DNA of 64,000 nt, taken from Gramella jeungdoensis. GTDB taxonomy: Bacteria > Bacteroidota > Bacteroidia > Flavobacteriales > Flavobacteriaceae. The stretch is taken from the NCBI RefSeq assembly GCF_023805255.1, contig NZ_JAMSCK010000003.1:496001-560000 (forward strand), read 5' to 3'. A program made the translations under genes and the position numbers. The stretch's first letter is position 1. Every line of letters starts with the position of its first letter. Below, piece by piece: positions 1 through 8,286 of this stretch. The notes under the pieces are model-generated. The model saw only the letters and a program-made list of their open reading frames with translations, was not told where the DNA came from and ran no database searches.

Positions 1-880
1 GTTTCTCCTTCGGGTAATTGAAAAGTAATGATCTAACCCTCTGATTGAACTGTAAATTCTTGCTGTGGTTATAGGCTAAAGCAGTACAGTATTCATGACC
101 GTTCTCCGTTAAATCCAACGCATATAGGTGTTCCGCTACAGCTTGGGTGTTTATACTAAAGTAGGCCTCAGTACCCAAATCCCTAGCGGTATTCTCAATC
201 ACTTCCCTGATATTATTAATGCATTTAAATAAGGAACTATTAGTTTTCTGCCTTTTAACAGTATTCAATTTTAAACTCGTTCCTTCAAGGTTGTATTTTT
301 CTTTCAGAAACTTTGAAGATAGGGCTGCCGAGAAAGACTCTTTTACTGGTGGTAGTTGGTTTTTATCACCTACGAATATAAATTTATTTAGGTCATTACC
401 CTGTTTGCCATAGTAAATTAGGTCATCCAAGACACAATTCCCTCCCTCAAAAAGACTTTCCTGGTCAGATTCTGACTGGGAGGATACCATAGAAGCCTCA
501 TCAATAATATAAACTGTATATTCTGTTGATTCATTTTCTTTTAAGCTAAAACGTATAGTACCTTCCTCAGGATCCGTATTGACATTATATATCAAGGAAT
601 GAATGGTTGAACAGGGTACATGGGCCTTTGAGGCTAGAATTCTAGCAGCTCTACCTGTGGGTGCAGCTAGATTATTAGCGATGCCCTTATCTCTTAAATA
701 TGCTATGCAGGATGACATCAATAAAGTCTTCCCCGTTCCAGCAGCTCCATTAATAATTAAAAAGTCCTCAGAGCTGTTGGTAATAAAACTCTCCAGATTA
801 AGAAGAACCTTCATTTGATCTGGGGTGGGCTCGAACTTAAAAAATTTTAAAATGGATTTTTCTTTGGAATCTTCGACCAT
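1..880 (-). CDS. RecD-like superfamily 1 DNA helicase, C-terminus outside window
   Basis: The gene starts at the ATG complementary to 878..880 and is open to the left window edge, giving 293 N-terminal residues. Visible motifs are a Walker A (GAAGTGKT, about residues 45-52), a Walker B (IIDEAS, about 125-130) and the GDKNQLPPV motif III (about 171-179) typical of RecD, TraA and AAA_30 helicases. The protein should unwind DNA using ATP. The C-terminal UvrD_C_2-type domain and any fused nuclease lie beyond the window. It heads a minus-strand run of genes and could be island cargo or a host gene. The family is clear, the exact role is not. Confidence 0.8.
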   Translation of the reverse strand, partial: MVEDSKEKSILKFFKFEPTPDQMKVLLNLESFITNSSEDFLIINGAAGTGKTLLMSSCIAYLRDKGIANNLAAPTGRAARILASKAHVPCSTIHSLIYNVNTDPEEGTIRFSLKENESTEYTVYIIDEASMVSSQSESDQESLFEGGNCVLDDLIYYGKQGNDLNKFIFVGDKNQLPPVKESFSAALSSKFLKEKYNLEGTSLKLNTVKRQKTNSSLFKCINNIREVIENTARDLGTEAYFSINTQAVAEHLYALDLTENGHEYCTALAYNHSKNLQFNQRVRSLLFNYPKEK

Positions 881-901
881 CTATTCACTATTGTTATTAA
901 G

Positions 902-1159
902 CTATTGGGCAGTGTATACTGGGATTCTATAATAGTCATCCGGATGACTATTATAATTGTTATAAAAAGCATCTCTATGCCCATTAATTTCATGGAGATT
1001 GACATCTACAGTATTTTCCACCTCTACTTCTCCTTGGATTTCCGCAGATATATGTCCACCATTAACATACACGCTATTGGTGGTAGGCAAAATACCGGCA
1101 TTTTGTAAAAAAATGCCCCATATTCCTAAGGCGATTAGGACTAAAAAAACTTTTTGCAT
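902..1159 (-). CDS. Small membrane-anchored protein of unknown function
   Basis: 85 residues. The N-terminal 20 or so (MQKVFLVLIALGIWGIFLQN) form one hydrophobic segment, probably an uncleaved anchor. The rest is polar, with a valine-rich stretch ending in VDVNLHEINGH. That arrangement, anchor plus short V-rich extracytoplasmic part, recurs in small accessory proteins of many bacteria, but no function is known to me. It sits 21 bases upstream of the helicase gene in the same direction and may be cotranscribed with it. Confidence 0.6.
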   Translation of the reverse strand: MQKVFLVLIALGIWGIFLQNAGILPTTNSVYVNGGHISAEIQGEVEVENTVDVNLHEINGHRDAFYNNYNSHPDDYYRIPVYTAQ

Positions 1160-1191
1160 ATAATTCCGTGTTTATTTTTTGATTTCTTTAA

Positions 1192-1551
1192 TTAATCTAG
1201 TTTATAAATTATTCCAGGACTATAACCACCCGTTACCTCTAAAATACATTCCTGCCTGTATCCCGCATAACCAAAATAATAATCAAAAGTTACATAGTAA
1301 CCCGTATCAATTATCTCGTAAAGGTCTCCTGGACCATCTGTTAGCTCGATTTCATATTTGCCTCTTTCAACATCAAATTCAGTCTCTACATAAATAGCGT
1401 CAATCTGGTTTCCATCCTGGTCAAGTGTACCGTAATCAAGTTCAATTTTTTTGTAAACCTTATCAATGGAATAGTCATCAAGATCTTCCAGGGATTGGGA
1501 ATAAGAGGTAGTCGAAATGAATACCACGAAGATTATTAATATATGTTTCAT
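1192..1551 (-). CDS. Small secreted protein of unknown function
   Basis: 119 residues with a clear signal peptide (MKHILIIFVVFISTTSYS, cleavage probably before Q19). The mature part is acidic and ends in a hydrophobic, tyrosine-rich region (VTFDYYFGYAGY) suggesting a small beta-rich domain. No family recognised. It follows the MORN-repeat gene by 22 bases in the same direction, so the two probably share a transcript and an extracytoplasmic location. Confidence 0.6.
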   Translation of the reverse strand: MKHILIIFVVFISTTSYSQSLEDLDDYSIDKVYKKIELDYGTLDQDGNQIDAIYVETEFDVERGKYEIELTDGPGDLYEIIDTGYYVTFDYYFGYAGYRQECILEVTGGYSPGIIYKLD

Positions 1552-1573
1552 GGTTGATAAATCTGGTTAAGTA

Positions 1574-3895
1574 TTACTTAATTTCACCTTCCTTGTACTT
1601 TTCTTTTCTGATGGTTTTATCCGTTGTTAAATCAATATACTTGGTGTTTCCATCTCTTAACCCATCTCTTACTCTTCTTTCTTCCTTTATATTTTCTTCT
1701 GAATCAAAATAAACGAATGTTCCATCAAAAGGCTCATCTCGAAGAGTTAGGTAAATTTCGTTTTGTTTCTCTCCATTAATAAAGTCAGATTGGATTTTTA
1801 CACCTTGATCATAAAAGAAAAAAGTCCATTTACCTGTTTGTAAATCTTTATCAAAATAACCGACTATTTGAGGAGTGTTATTTTCCAGCATTTCAAATTT
1901 GCCATCTCTATATGCATTATATTGGTTTGTCTTGGAGTTCAAACCATCTCTCAAAATAAATTCAAATTCCGTCGAATTGATATCGGAATCTGGCTTTACC
2001 CTATATTCCTGAGTCATTGTTATTGAACCCATCGGATTAGACCTTTTCCAGAGTGGTCCTTTGCTTGAAGTACGGATATATTCATATTTTTCTACCACAT
2101 TCACACCTGTGCTGTCATAAACAATAAATTGATCCAACTCACCATAATCAAATATTCTTTTTTCTTTTAATCTACCTTCATCTCGAACTATATAATCACC
2201 ATTTAAATCACCCTTGTTATAATTAATTTCTTTCACCAAATCATCACCAAGATATTCTTTCCATACTCCGTTCTTTTCTCCATCAATATATTCTCCGATT
2301 TTCGTTAAATAAACAGGCTTTGAATCTATAATATATCGGTTTTTTTCGATCCATTCACCTTCCTTTTCACCAGATTTATATTCACCTTTTAAAATAAAAT
2401 CTAAATTCTCTAGTTCTTGCGAAAAGTGACCGTGTAATACGCCGTCCTTATAATTTGAAATTTCTTTTACCTTGTAAAAGACAAAATCCCAACAGTCATC
2501 AGTTTTATCTGAATTCTCTGCACAAGGTTTTTCCTCTTTGTTTAAATATGAGAAGCGTTGTTGTAAACCATCTTGTTTGCCATTATTGTAGTTTTCTATT
2601 AAATAAAGCTTTTTAGCGTAGGGAGCAGGTTTGTTCTCAATAGAGATGTTTGAATAATAATATTTCCAGGGCCCCTGCTTGAGCCCATTCTCATATATTC
2701 CTTCTTCTCGTAATGTCTGGGTAACATCATAATGCAACCATTTTCCGCTTTTATCACCTTTAAAATAATGTCCTTCGGTTAGAACCTGCAATTCCGTAGT
2801 GTCAGTATTAATAATTCCACCTCCAAGCATTCTGGTTACATCCAGAAATATTTTATATTTTCCATGTAATTCATCGTTTTTGTAATTGCCCACGACCAAA
2901 CTGTCTCCAAGTGGTTCATGGAAGTAACCATTTTTCATTCCATCCTTGTAGGTTGTTTGAAAGATGACATTTTCCCGGTTACTGGAAGGAATTGTTTTCC
3001 ATATTCCAACCTTTTCGTTATTAGCAAAATTCCCATGTTGTTCCGCGACCAGTTTACCTTCGTCAGTGTAGATATAATTTATATATGCTCCTGACAATTC
3101 CCCATTGTCATAATTATATTGGTATGATTTTTTGCCGTCTATATATTCTATATATGAACCATGCTTTAAGTTATTTTTCACATTGTATTCGAGAACTAAA
3201 TCCCCTTCTTCATCATACTCTTTGAATAATCCATTTTGCTTTCCATTTAGGTAAGTACCTGTCTTTTTCAATTGGCCACTAGGATGATATACTTCGATTT
3301 TACCATCAATTTTGCCGTTCTTTAGATTGTATCGTATGGAGATATTACCATTATCATGGTATTCTACCTTTTTGCCATTATCGACGTCAAAAGTTCCAAA
3401 CTTTTCTATCAAGGTAAATCTGTATCCAGTTACAGTTTCATCAAATGAAGAGGAACCCTCACGCTTATCGGTGCTAATTCTTAAAATATAATGCTGGTTA
3501 CTGTATTCAGAGGTAATTTCATTATCATCTATTTCACTATCCAATAGCTTGTAATTATTGCTGTTTAGTTCTCTTAGAACAGCAGAATAAGAGGATTTAT
3601 TGAAAGTGGTATAGCTTATTTTATTAGGTTCACTATCTGTTGTATATACGTAAAACCAACCCTGTGCCTCATCATTATAGTTGCGTTTATAAGACCAGGT
3701 AATGACATTGTAGTTTTTAGAATCTCCCTTGGAAGATTCATAATATTCCCATCCTTTGTTGAGAAGATACTGATTAGCGCTTTCCCAATTTTTTACTGAC
3801 GATATATTGTGTAAGTCAGTTAATCTTAAATTTTGGGCATCTAGTTTTATAGAGGTAATGATTAACCCTATAATAAGCAGGTATTTAAGCTTCAT
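1574..3895 (-). CDS. Exported MORN-repeat (YwqK-like) protein
   Basis: 773 residues with an N-terminal signal peptide (cleavage near residue 20, LDAQ). Almost the whole mature protein is built of degenerate MORN-variant repeats of about 23 residues, with motifs such as NGKQNGLFKEY, KGDKSGKWLHY, NGLKQGPWKYY and DGEKNGVWKEY. An N-terminal segment of about 130 residues precedes them. Such repeats fold into long beta-sheet solenoids; in Bacteroidetes they are common in secreted proteins and are often labelled YwqK-family antitoxins by similarity alone. Partners are not known. It sits in a run of small exported proteins inside the island and may be a surface or periplasmic scaffold. The repeats are certain; the function is open. 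Confidence 0.8.
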   Translation of the reverse strand: MKLKYLLIIGLIITSIKLDAQNLRLTDLHNISSVKNWESANQYLLNKGWEYYESSKGDSKNYNVITWSYKRNYNDEAQGWFYVYTTDSEPNKISYTTFNKSSYSAVLRELNSNNYKLLDSEIDDNEITSEYSNQHYILRISTDKREGSSSFDETVTGYRFTLIEKFGTFDVDNGKKVEYHDNGNISIRYNLKNGKIDGKIEVYHPSGQLKKTGTYLNGKQNGLFKEYDEEGDLVLEYNVKNNLKHGSYIEYIDGKKSYQYNYDNGELSGAYINYIYTDEGKLVAEQHGNFANNEKVGIWKTIPSSNRENVIFQTTYKDGMKNGYFHEPLGDSLVVGNYKNDELHGKYKIFLDVTRMLGGGIINTDTTELQVLTEGHYFKGDKSGKWLHYDVTQTLREEGIYENGLKQGPWKYYYSNISIENKPAPYAKKLYLIENYNNGKQDGLQQRFSYLNKEEKPCAENSDKTDDCWDFVFYKVKEISNYKDGVLHGHFSQELENLDFILKGEYKSGEKEGEWIEKNRYIIDSKPVYLTKIGEYIDGEKNGVWKEYLGDDLVKEINYNKGDLNGDYIVRDEGRLKEKRIFDYGELDQFIVYDSTGVNVVEKYEYIRTSSKGPLWKRSNPMGSITMTQEYRVKPDSDINSTEFEFILRDGLNSKTNQYNAYRDGKFEMLENNTPQIVGYFDKDLQTGKWTFFFYDQGVKIQSDFINGEKQNEIYLTLRDEPFDGTFVYFDSEENIKEERRVRDGLRDGNTKYIDLTTDKTIRKEKYKEGEIK

Positions 3896-3914
3896 ATAAA
3901 ATTAATATTTGGTA

Positions 3915-4277
3915 TCAGTTTTCTGGAGTTAATTGATATTTATTCTTCAAGTTCAAATTGTAAAATCTTCCTAAGGAAGAGGCGACCTTAAATTCATTCC
4001 ATAAGGCTACCGGCACATTTTGATGGATATATGAATCAGTTTTGGTTGAAATTATGAGGAAACCAGTTCTTCCATTACACGAGTAATAGTGTGCATTTTT
4101 AATCCAGGAACTTCTGGAAGTATTAAATGTGTCTTCAACTTTGAAAGCCGCATTGCTAATTTTATCCTTTGCGGTATAATAAGATTCAAATTGCTGAGGT
4201 AAATCCCTGCAGTTCTGCTGACCTTGGCAGGAGCATAACAAAGCCATTAGAAGGATTTTAGGTAGGTATTTTATCAT
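3915..4277 (-). CDS. Small lipoprotein with a KTSC-like domain
   Basis: 120 residues with a lipoprotein signal (MALLCSC, lipobox cysteine at about 15-17). The second half (about 53-113) resembles the KTSC fold: a SSWIKNAHYY start, a hydrophobic LIIST strand, a VPVALWNEFKVASSLGRFYN stretch matching the usual VP..V...F..A.S.G.YFN signature, and a final short strand. KTSC domains occur fused to lysyl-tRNA synthetases or alone, with no settled biochemical role. The gene lies between another lipoprotein gene (10 bases away) and the MORN gene (19 bases), consistent with a single transcript. The KTSC assignment is by eye. Confidence 0.6.
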   Translation of the reverse strand: MIKYLPKILLMALLCSCQGQQNCRDLPQQFESYYTAKDKISNAAFKVEDTFNTSRSSWIKNAHYYSCNGRTGFLIISTKTDSYIHQNVPVALWNEFKVASSLGRFYNLNLKNKYQLTPEN

Positions 4278-4287
4278 CGTTTAGGTT

Positions 4288-4845
4288 TTATTCTTCCTCC
4301 CAAAAAACATCAGGAGCAAAACTATATTCTTTATCTAAAATGGTCATATCACCGGTATAACTCCCCTGAAATTTTCTTCCATCTATAAGTTCAATATAGA
4401 ACTTAAAGCTGTTTTCTGATAGTACTTCAAACCTTACATAACCCTGAATGTCAAATAGATCATCGGAAGACGCATATTCGCCATTTTCAAATTTGAAATT
4501 ATTATAGAAGATTACTCCTTCGGTTCCTTCATTCTTATAAATGTCTGTTTCTGCATTATAAGTTTGCTCCAAGGTCTTAGGTTCATGCATACCATCACCT
4601 AATTGCAATTCCAGAAAGTCTATTACATAGCTTACGTTATCTTCTGGATAATAGATGTCATCCTGGGAATTCCTGGTAAAATCTCCATCGGAAATGACAA
4701 TATCCCTCCATCCTTTAGGCTCACCCTGCACATACACATTATTTACCTCAAGGGTTTTGATTCCATCTTCAGACTGATCTGAAGCGCTGTCACCAGAGCA
4801 GGAAAACAAGATGACGCTTAGGGCTAAAAAATATAATTTTCTCAT
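4288..4845 (-). CDS. Lipoprotein of unknown function
   Basis: 185 residues with a type II signal peptide: MRKLYFLALSVILFSCSGDS, lipobox cysteine at residue 16. The mature part is acidic, with alternating strands (YVIDFLELQLGD, GYVRFEVLSENSFKFYIELIDG) that suggest a beta-sandwich or lipocalin-like domain. No named family recognised. It heads the cluster of exported small proteins and lies downstream of the helicase of the putative defence pair, separated by 85 bases. Confidence 0.6.
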   Translation of the reverse strand: MRKLYFLALSVILFSCSGDSASDQSEDGIKTLEVNNVYVQGEPKGWRDIVISDGDFTRNSQDDIYYPEDNVSYVIDFLELQLGDGMHEPKTLEQTYNAETDIYKNEGTEGVIFYNNFKFENGEYASSDDLFDIQGYVRFEVLSENSFKFYIELIDGRKFQGSYTGDMTILDKEYSFAPDVFWEEE

Positions 4846-4930
4846 AGGTTGGTTATAGTTAATTAAAATTTATACTTTAAAAGTCTCTTTCTTTTTTGTA
4901 GCATCAAATGCTAGAATTTGTATCTCTTCT

Positions 4931-7900
4931 CTACTTTAGAATTTGATTTTCCACTGCAATAATTACTTCTTCTTTCTGGTTTTTCACCTTTTCAAGAACT
5001 CTCTCCAAGTAGTCAACACCATATCTTGATTTTATATAATTGAGTTCATCAAAGAATTTTTTCCAGTTCTTCTTTGATGAATTTGGAGTTAAGCGATCAA
5101 ACGCTAATCGCCTAAGGGTGTATTTAGGCATCGTATAGTAGTGCTTTATATCCTTGATAATAGTTTTGATGAATTGAATATTTTCCTCTTCTGAAGCGTC
5201 GATTACTTTTAAGGCAGTTTTGAGATTATCGTGTGCCTTACTTTCAATGGCTAATTCATTCTTATTGGACCTTATCTTTTCCCGGTGTGTTTTGACCACC
5301 TCATACACCGGCCAGAAATTTTCAGAAAGATTTAAGCGTGGTGTGCCATATTCACATTTGACGTAGTCAAGTAGACCCTCAAAGGTGAGGCTTTCCACTT
5401 CTGTTTTAGTTGCTTCAGCTTGTTGCGCAAAAAGGCTGAGACCTTTCTTACGGAGAACATTTACATCAGAAGATTGGAATGATTTTGCTGACTTCACACG
5501 GGAAGGAAGTTTTTCTATGCGATCTATTACATTAGGATATTTGTCCTCAATTTTTTTATAGGCATTCCGCACAAAAGTCACTGTATTTAGCTCTTCCTCA
5601 TCTTCCGGATTTTCATTGATTTTTTTGTAAAGTCCACTCGCCGTGGGTTGTTCATCCTGGTGGAAAATCTGAGAGTCTTCCCCCAGAGCATTGTGAATCA
5701 TGAACATTTTTTGCTGTGCGATTTCACGGGATTTCACGTAATCGGCACCGGTTTCTGAAGGAAAGAAATTGTAGATATATAGGAGATCAAAAATTTTCTG
5801 TCCAATCCTGTTAATCCTGCCTACCCTCTGGATAACGCGAGTTGGGTTCCATGGGATATCGTAATTAATAATGGCACCTGCTCGGTTTAAATTGAATCCT
5901 TCAGAAAGTTTATCACTGGTAATTAATACTTGAAAATCATTATGCCAGGTGCCTTCGTATTGAGCATTAAAATTGCGCTCAAGTTCCTTTGCCAAGGTTC
6001 TGGTTACTTTTCCATCACATACAAGTACATTTTCCTTCAGCTTTCTTCTAAAATAAGGTTCCAGGTGAAGTACTGTGTCCACATACTCCGTAAATAGAAT
6101 TACCTTTCTATCTGGATTCTTTTTTACGATTTCCAGAACTTGTTTAAAGATGGTTTCTCTTTTGGGATCATTTTCCACTAGCCTTTCTTCCTCTAATTCT
6201 GTTTTAATTCTTTCAAAAAGTTCAAGATCCTTCTGAATATCCTGTAGAAAATCTTCCTTTCTCTGGAAGTCGTTGATTTTGTATACGGTATTATTTTTTG
6301 GTATTCTTCGCTCTAATAGATCATTTTCAAATTTTCGGAGTAGCTCATCTATTTCATCCTCATCATAATCGTAAATTTTCTCCATGAAATTTCTGTCCAG
6401 AATGTATTTTCCACCGGTTTTCTTGATGAAGTCCAGAACCAATTCATGAACCTGAATAAAGCGTCCAATGGTTTTTTCGAAGGCACCAAAAGAACTTTCA
6501 AATCGCTTCACTAATAACCTTCGCATAAAGTCAAAGAGGTTCCTTTGCTGTAGAGCTTTTCGGTTACCCTCCATGTCCTTTTCTTCGTCTACTATTGTTT
6601 CATAGCTGGCTGGTTGATAAACAGCACCCGTGAATAGCCCTCCTTCAGAAAAATAATTTGTAACTATTCTATCATAAAACTCAGACTGAGATTCATTTAA
6701 ATAATAGAACAGTTCTTCCGGGGGTGCCACTTTGGGTAATTCTCCAATCTCCTTACTGTACTGAAAATCCTTCTCAAGATCTAATCTGTTTCTTCTGATA
6801 ACTACAGGAGAAATAACCTCTTTGATCTTTGTAGCCAATTTTGCAGATTCTGCACGAACAAGATCTGGATTCACCGGTGGTTCTTCTCCAAGTAACTTAA
6901 CATATTCACGTTCAGCCTTCTCACGTTTTTCAGGACTTCCGGAATTAAAGTTCTTCAGGATATCCGATAATTTACTGAACCTGTAATTATATCCTCTAAA
7001 TAACCCTTCAAGATTATTTTCGATAGTAATTCCAGACATCCCAGGCACAATGAATAATTTAAGAAGGGAGAAAATATCAGCAGGAGAATTATTAAATGGA
7101 GTAGCTGTAAGCAGAACTACTTGTTTCCCCCTGCATATTTCCATAAGAGCCTCATATGCTGAAGTATCTTGATTCCTGAAGCTATGTGCTTCATCTACAA
7201 TGACCATTTCAATATCAGAGCCATCTAATTCTTCTGCCAAATTTTCGATCTGTCCGCGGCTATAAACATGCCAGCCATTTAACTCGAAATTCCTGACGTA
7301 ACCCCACCATCCTGTTTTATCACTATATTCACCCATCAACCCGGGAGGGCAGAGGATAATTCCTTTTTTGTCAAGATTGCGTGCTATTAAAGAAGCAATA
7401 ACAGATTTTCCTAGTCCAACTACGTCGGCGATTACAACTCCGTTATACTGTTCAATAATCCCTATGGCTTGGTTTACCGCATCTAGTTGATAGGAGAATT
7501 TCTTAAATCCATTTTCCTCTAATAATCTTTCAACTTGGGGTTTAAGCTTCTTCTGTTTTTGCAAATCGAGGTAAGTCTTAAGAACCATCGCATATGCTTC
7601 AAACGGATCTACCACTGCTGCCTGAGAACGGTGCTGTATAAACTCTATTAGATGTTTCTTTCTCTGATCAAGTTCGGTGATAGGGATTGCAAGTTGCCAA
7701 AGCTCTTCAAAATATTCTACAGCATCTTCATAGCCGTAATCTTTAATTTCCACATTGAATTCCTGCTGACCATGAAGACCAGAGCGGGTGAGATTACTGC
7801 TTCCTGTAATTAGGTAACCGTCAAAATTATGCTTCCCTTTTTCTTCTTTGTTCATTTCGAAGAGATAGAGTTTTGCATGATTTGGTTCTCTTGTTTTTCT

Positions 7901-8278
7901 AATGATGAGTCTCTCCTGTTGCAGCATATCTAGAAAAAAATGAACCTGCTTATAGAACTCTTGAGTGTCTTGCTGTTCGTTATTTACAGCAAAGCCCATA
8001 GAAGACATAAAATTGTTAAACCTCTCATCACTGCTTAGATCCACCTCCTGGACGTCGTGTTCAAATATTCCATGAAGATGCTTGTCCACCTCCAGTCCTA
8101 CCAGTAAACGAATTTTTACTTCTTCATTCTTTTTTAAATTTTCATATACTTCCTTCCAACCGGAGAAATAGAAAAAACCTACTAGCCATCTTAATTCTGT
8201 GCTAAACTTAATGATATTGTTAAGTCGGCCGCTCAGAGTTTTTTGAGGACTTTTGTTAGATATAAAATTGTTGGCCAT
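4931..8278 (-). CDS. PLD-nuclease / SNF2-family helicase of a putative restriction-type defence pair
   Basis: 1115 residues. The N-terminal domain (about 1-190) is phospholipase D-like, with HAK at 134-136 and GSSN at 159-162, the signature of PLD-type nucleases. A superfamily 2 SNF2/HepA-type helicase follows: Walker A-like VVGLGKS (286-292), DEAH (362-365), TATP (391-394) and QRVGRINRIGQ (about 815-825). The remaining 270 residues are helical and charged. The likely role is ATP-driven DNA translocation coupled to cleavage. It lies 8 bases downstream of an Eco57I-type methylase gene, so the pair is one operon. DISARM class 1 also pairs a SNF2 helicase (DrmD) with an adenine methylase (DrmMI), but drmA, drmB and drmC are absent here. 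Type ISP enzymes carry comparable activities in one chain. Defence is inferred from architecture. Confidence 0.85.
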   Translation of the reverse strand: MANNFISNKSPQKTLSGRLNNIIKFSTELRWLVGFFYFSGWKEVYENLKKNEEVKIRLLVGLEVDKHLHGIFEHDVQEVDLSSDERFNNFMSSMGFAVNNEQQDTQEFYKQVHFFLDMLQQERLIIRKTREPNHAKLYLFEMNKEEKGKHNFDGYLITGSSNLTRSGLHGQQEFNVEIKDYGYEDAVEYFEELWQLAIPITELDQRKKHLIEFIQHRSQAAVVDPFEAYAMVLKTYLDLQKQKKLKPQVERLLEENGFKKFSYQLDAVNQAIGIIEQYNGVVIADVVGLGKSVIASLIARNLDKKGIILCPPGLMGEYSDKTGWWGYVRNFELNGWHVYSRGQIENLAEELDGSDIEMVIVDEAHSFRNQDTSAYEALMEICRGKQVVLLTATPFNNSPADIFSLLKLFIVPGMSGITIENNLEGLFRGYNYRFSKLSDILKNFNSGSPEKREKAEREYVKLLGEEPPVNPDLVRAESAKLATKIKEVISPVVIRRNRLDLEKDFQYSKEIGELPKVAPPEELFYYLNESQSEFYDRIVTNYFSEGGLFTGAVYQPASYETIVDEEKDMEGNRKALQQRNLFDFMRRLLVKRFESSFGAFEKTIGRFIQVHELVLDFIKKTGGKYILDRNFMEKIYDYDEDEIDELLRKFENDLLERRIPKNNTVYKINDFQRKEDFLQDIQKDLELFERIKTELEEERLVENDPKRETIFKQVLEIVKKNPDRKVILFTEYVDTVLHLEPYFRRKLKENVLVCDGKVTRTLAKELERNFNAQYEGTWHNDFQVLITSDKLSEGFNLNRAGAIINYDIPWNPTRVIQRVGRINRIGQKIFDLLYIYNFFPSETGADYVKSREIAQQKMFMIHNALGEDSQIFHQDEQPTASGLYKKINENPEDEEELNTVTFVRNAYKKIEDKYPNVIDRIEKLPSRVKSAKSFQSSDVNVLRKKGLSLFAQQAEATKTEVESLTFEGLLDYVKCEYGTPRLNLSENFWPVYEVVKTHREKIRSNKNELAIESKAHDNLKTALKVIDASEEENIQFIKTIIKDIKHYYTMPKYTLRRLAFDRLTPNSSKKNWKKFFDELNYIKSRYGVDYLERVLEKVKNQKEEVIIAVENQILK

Positions 8279-8286
8279 ACTGAAAT

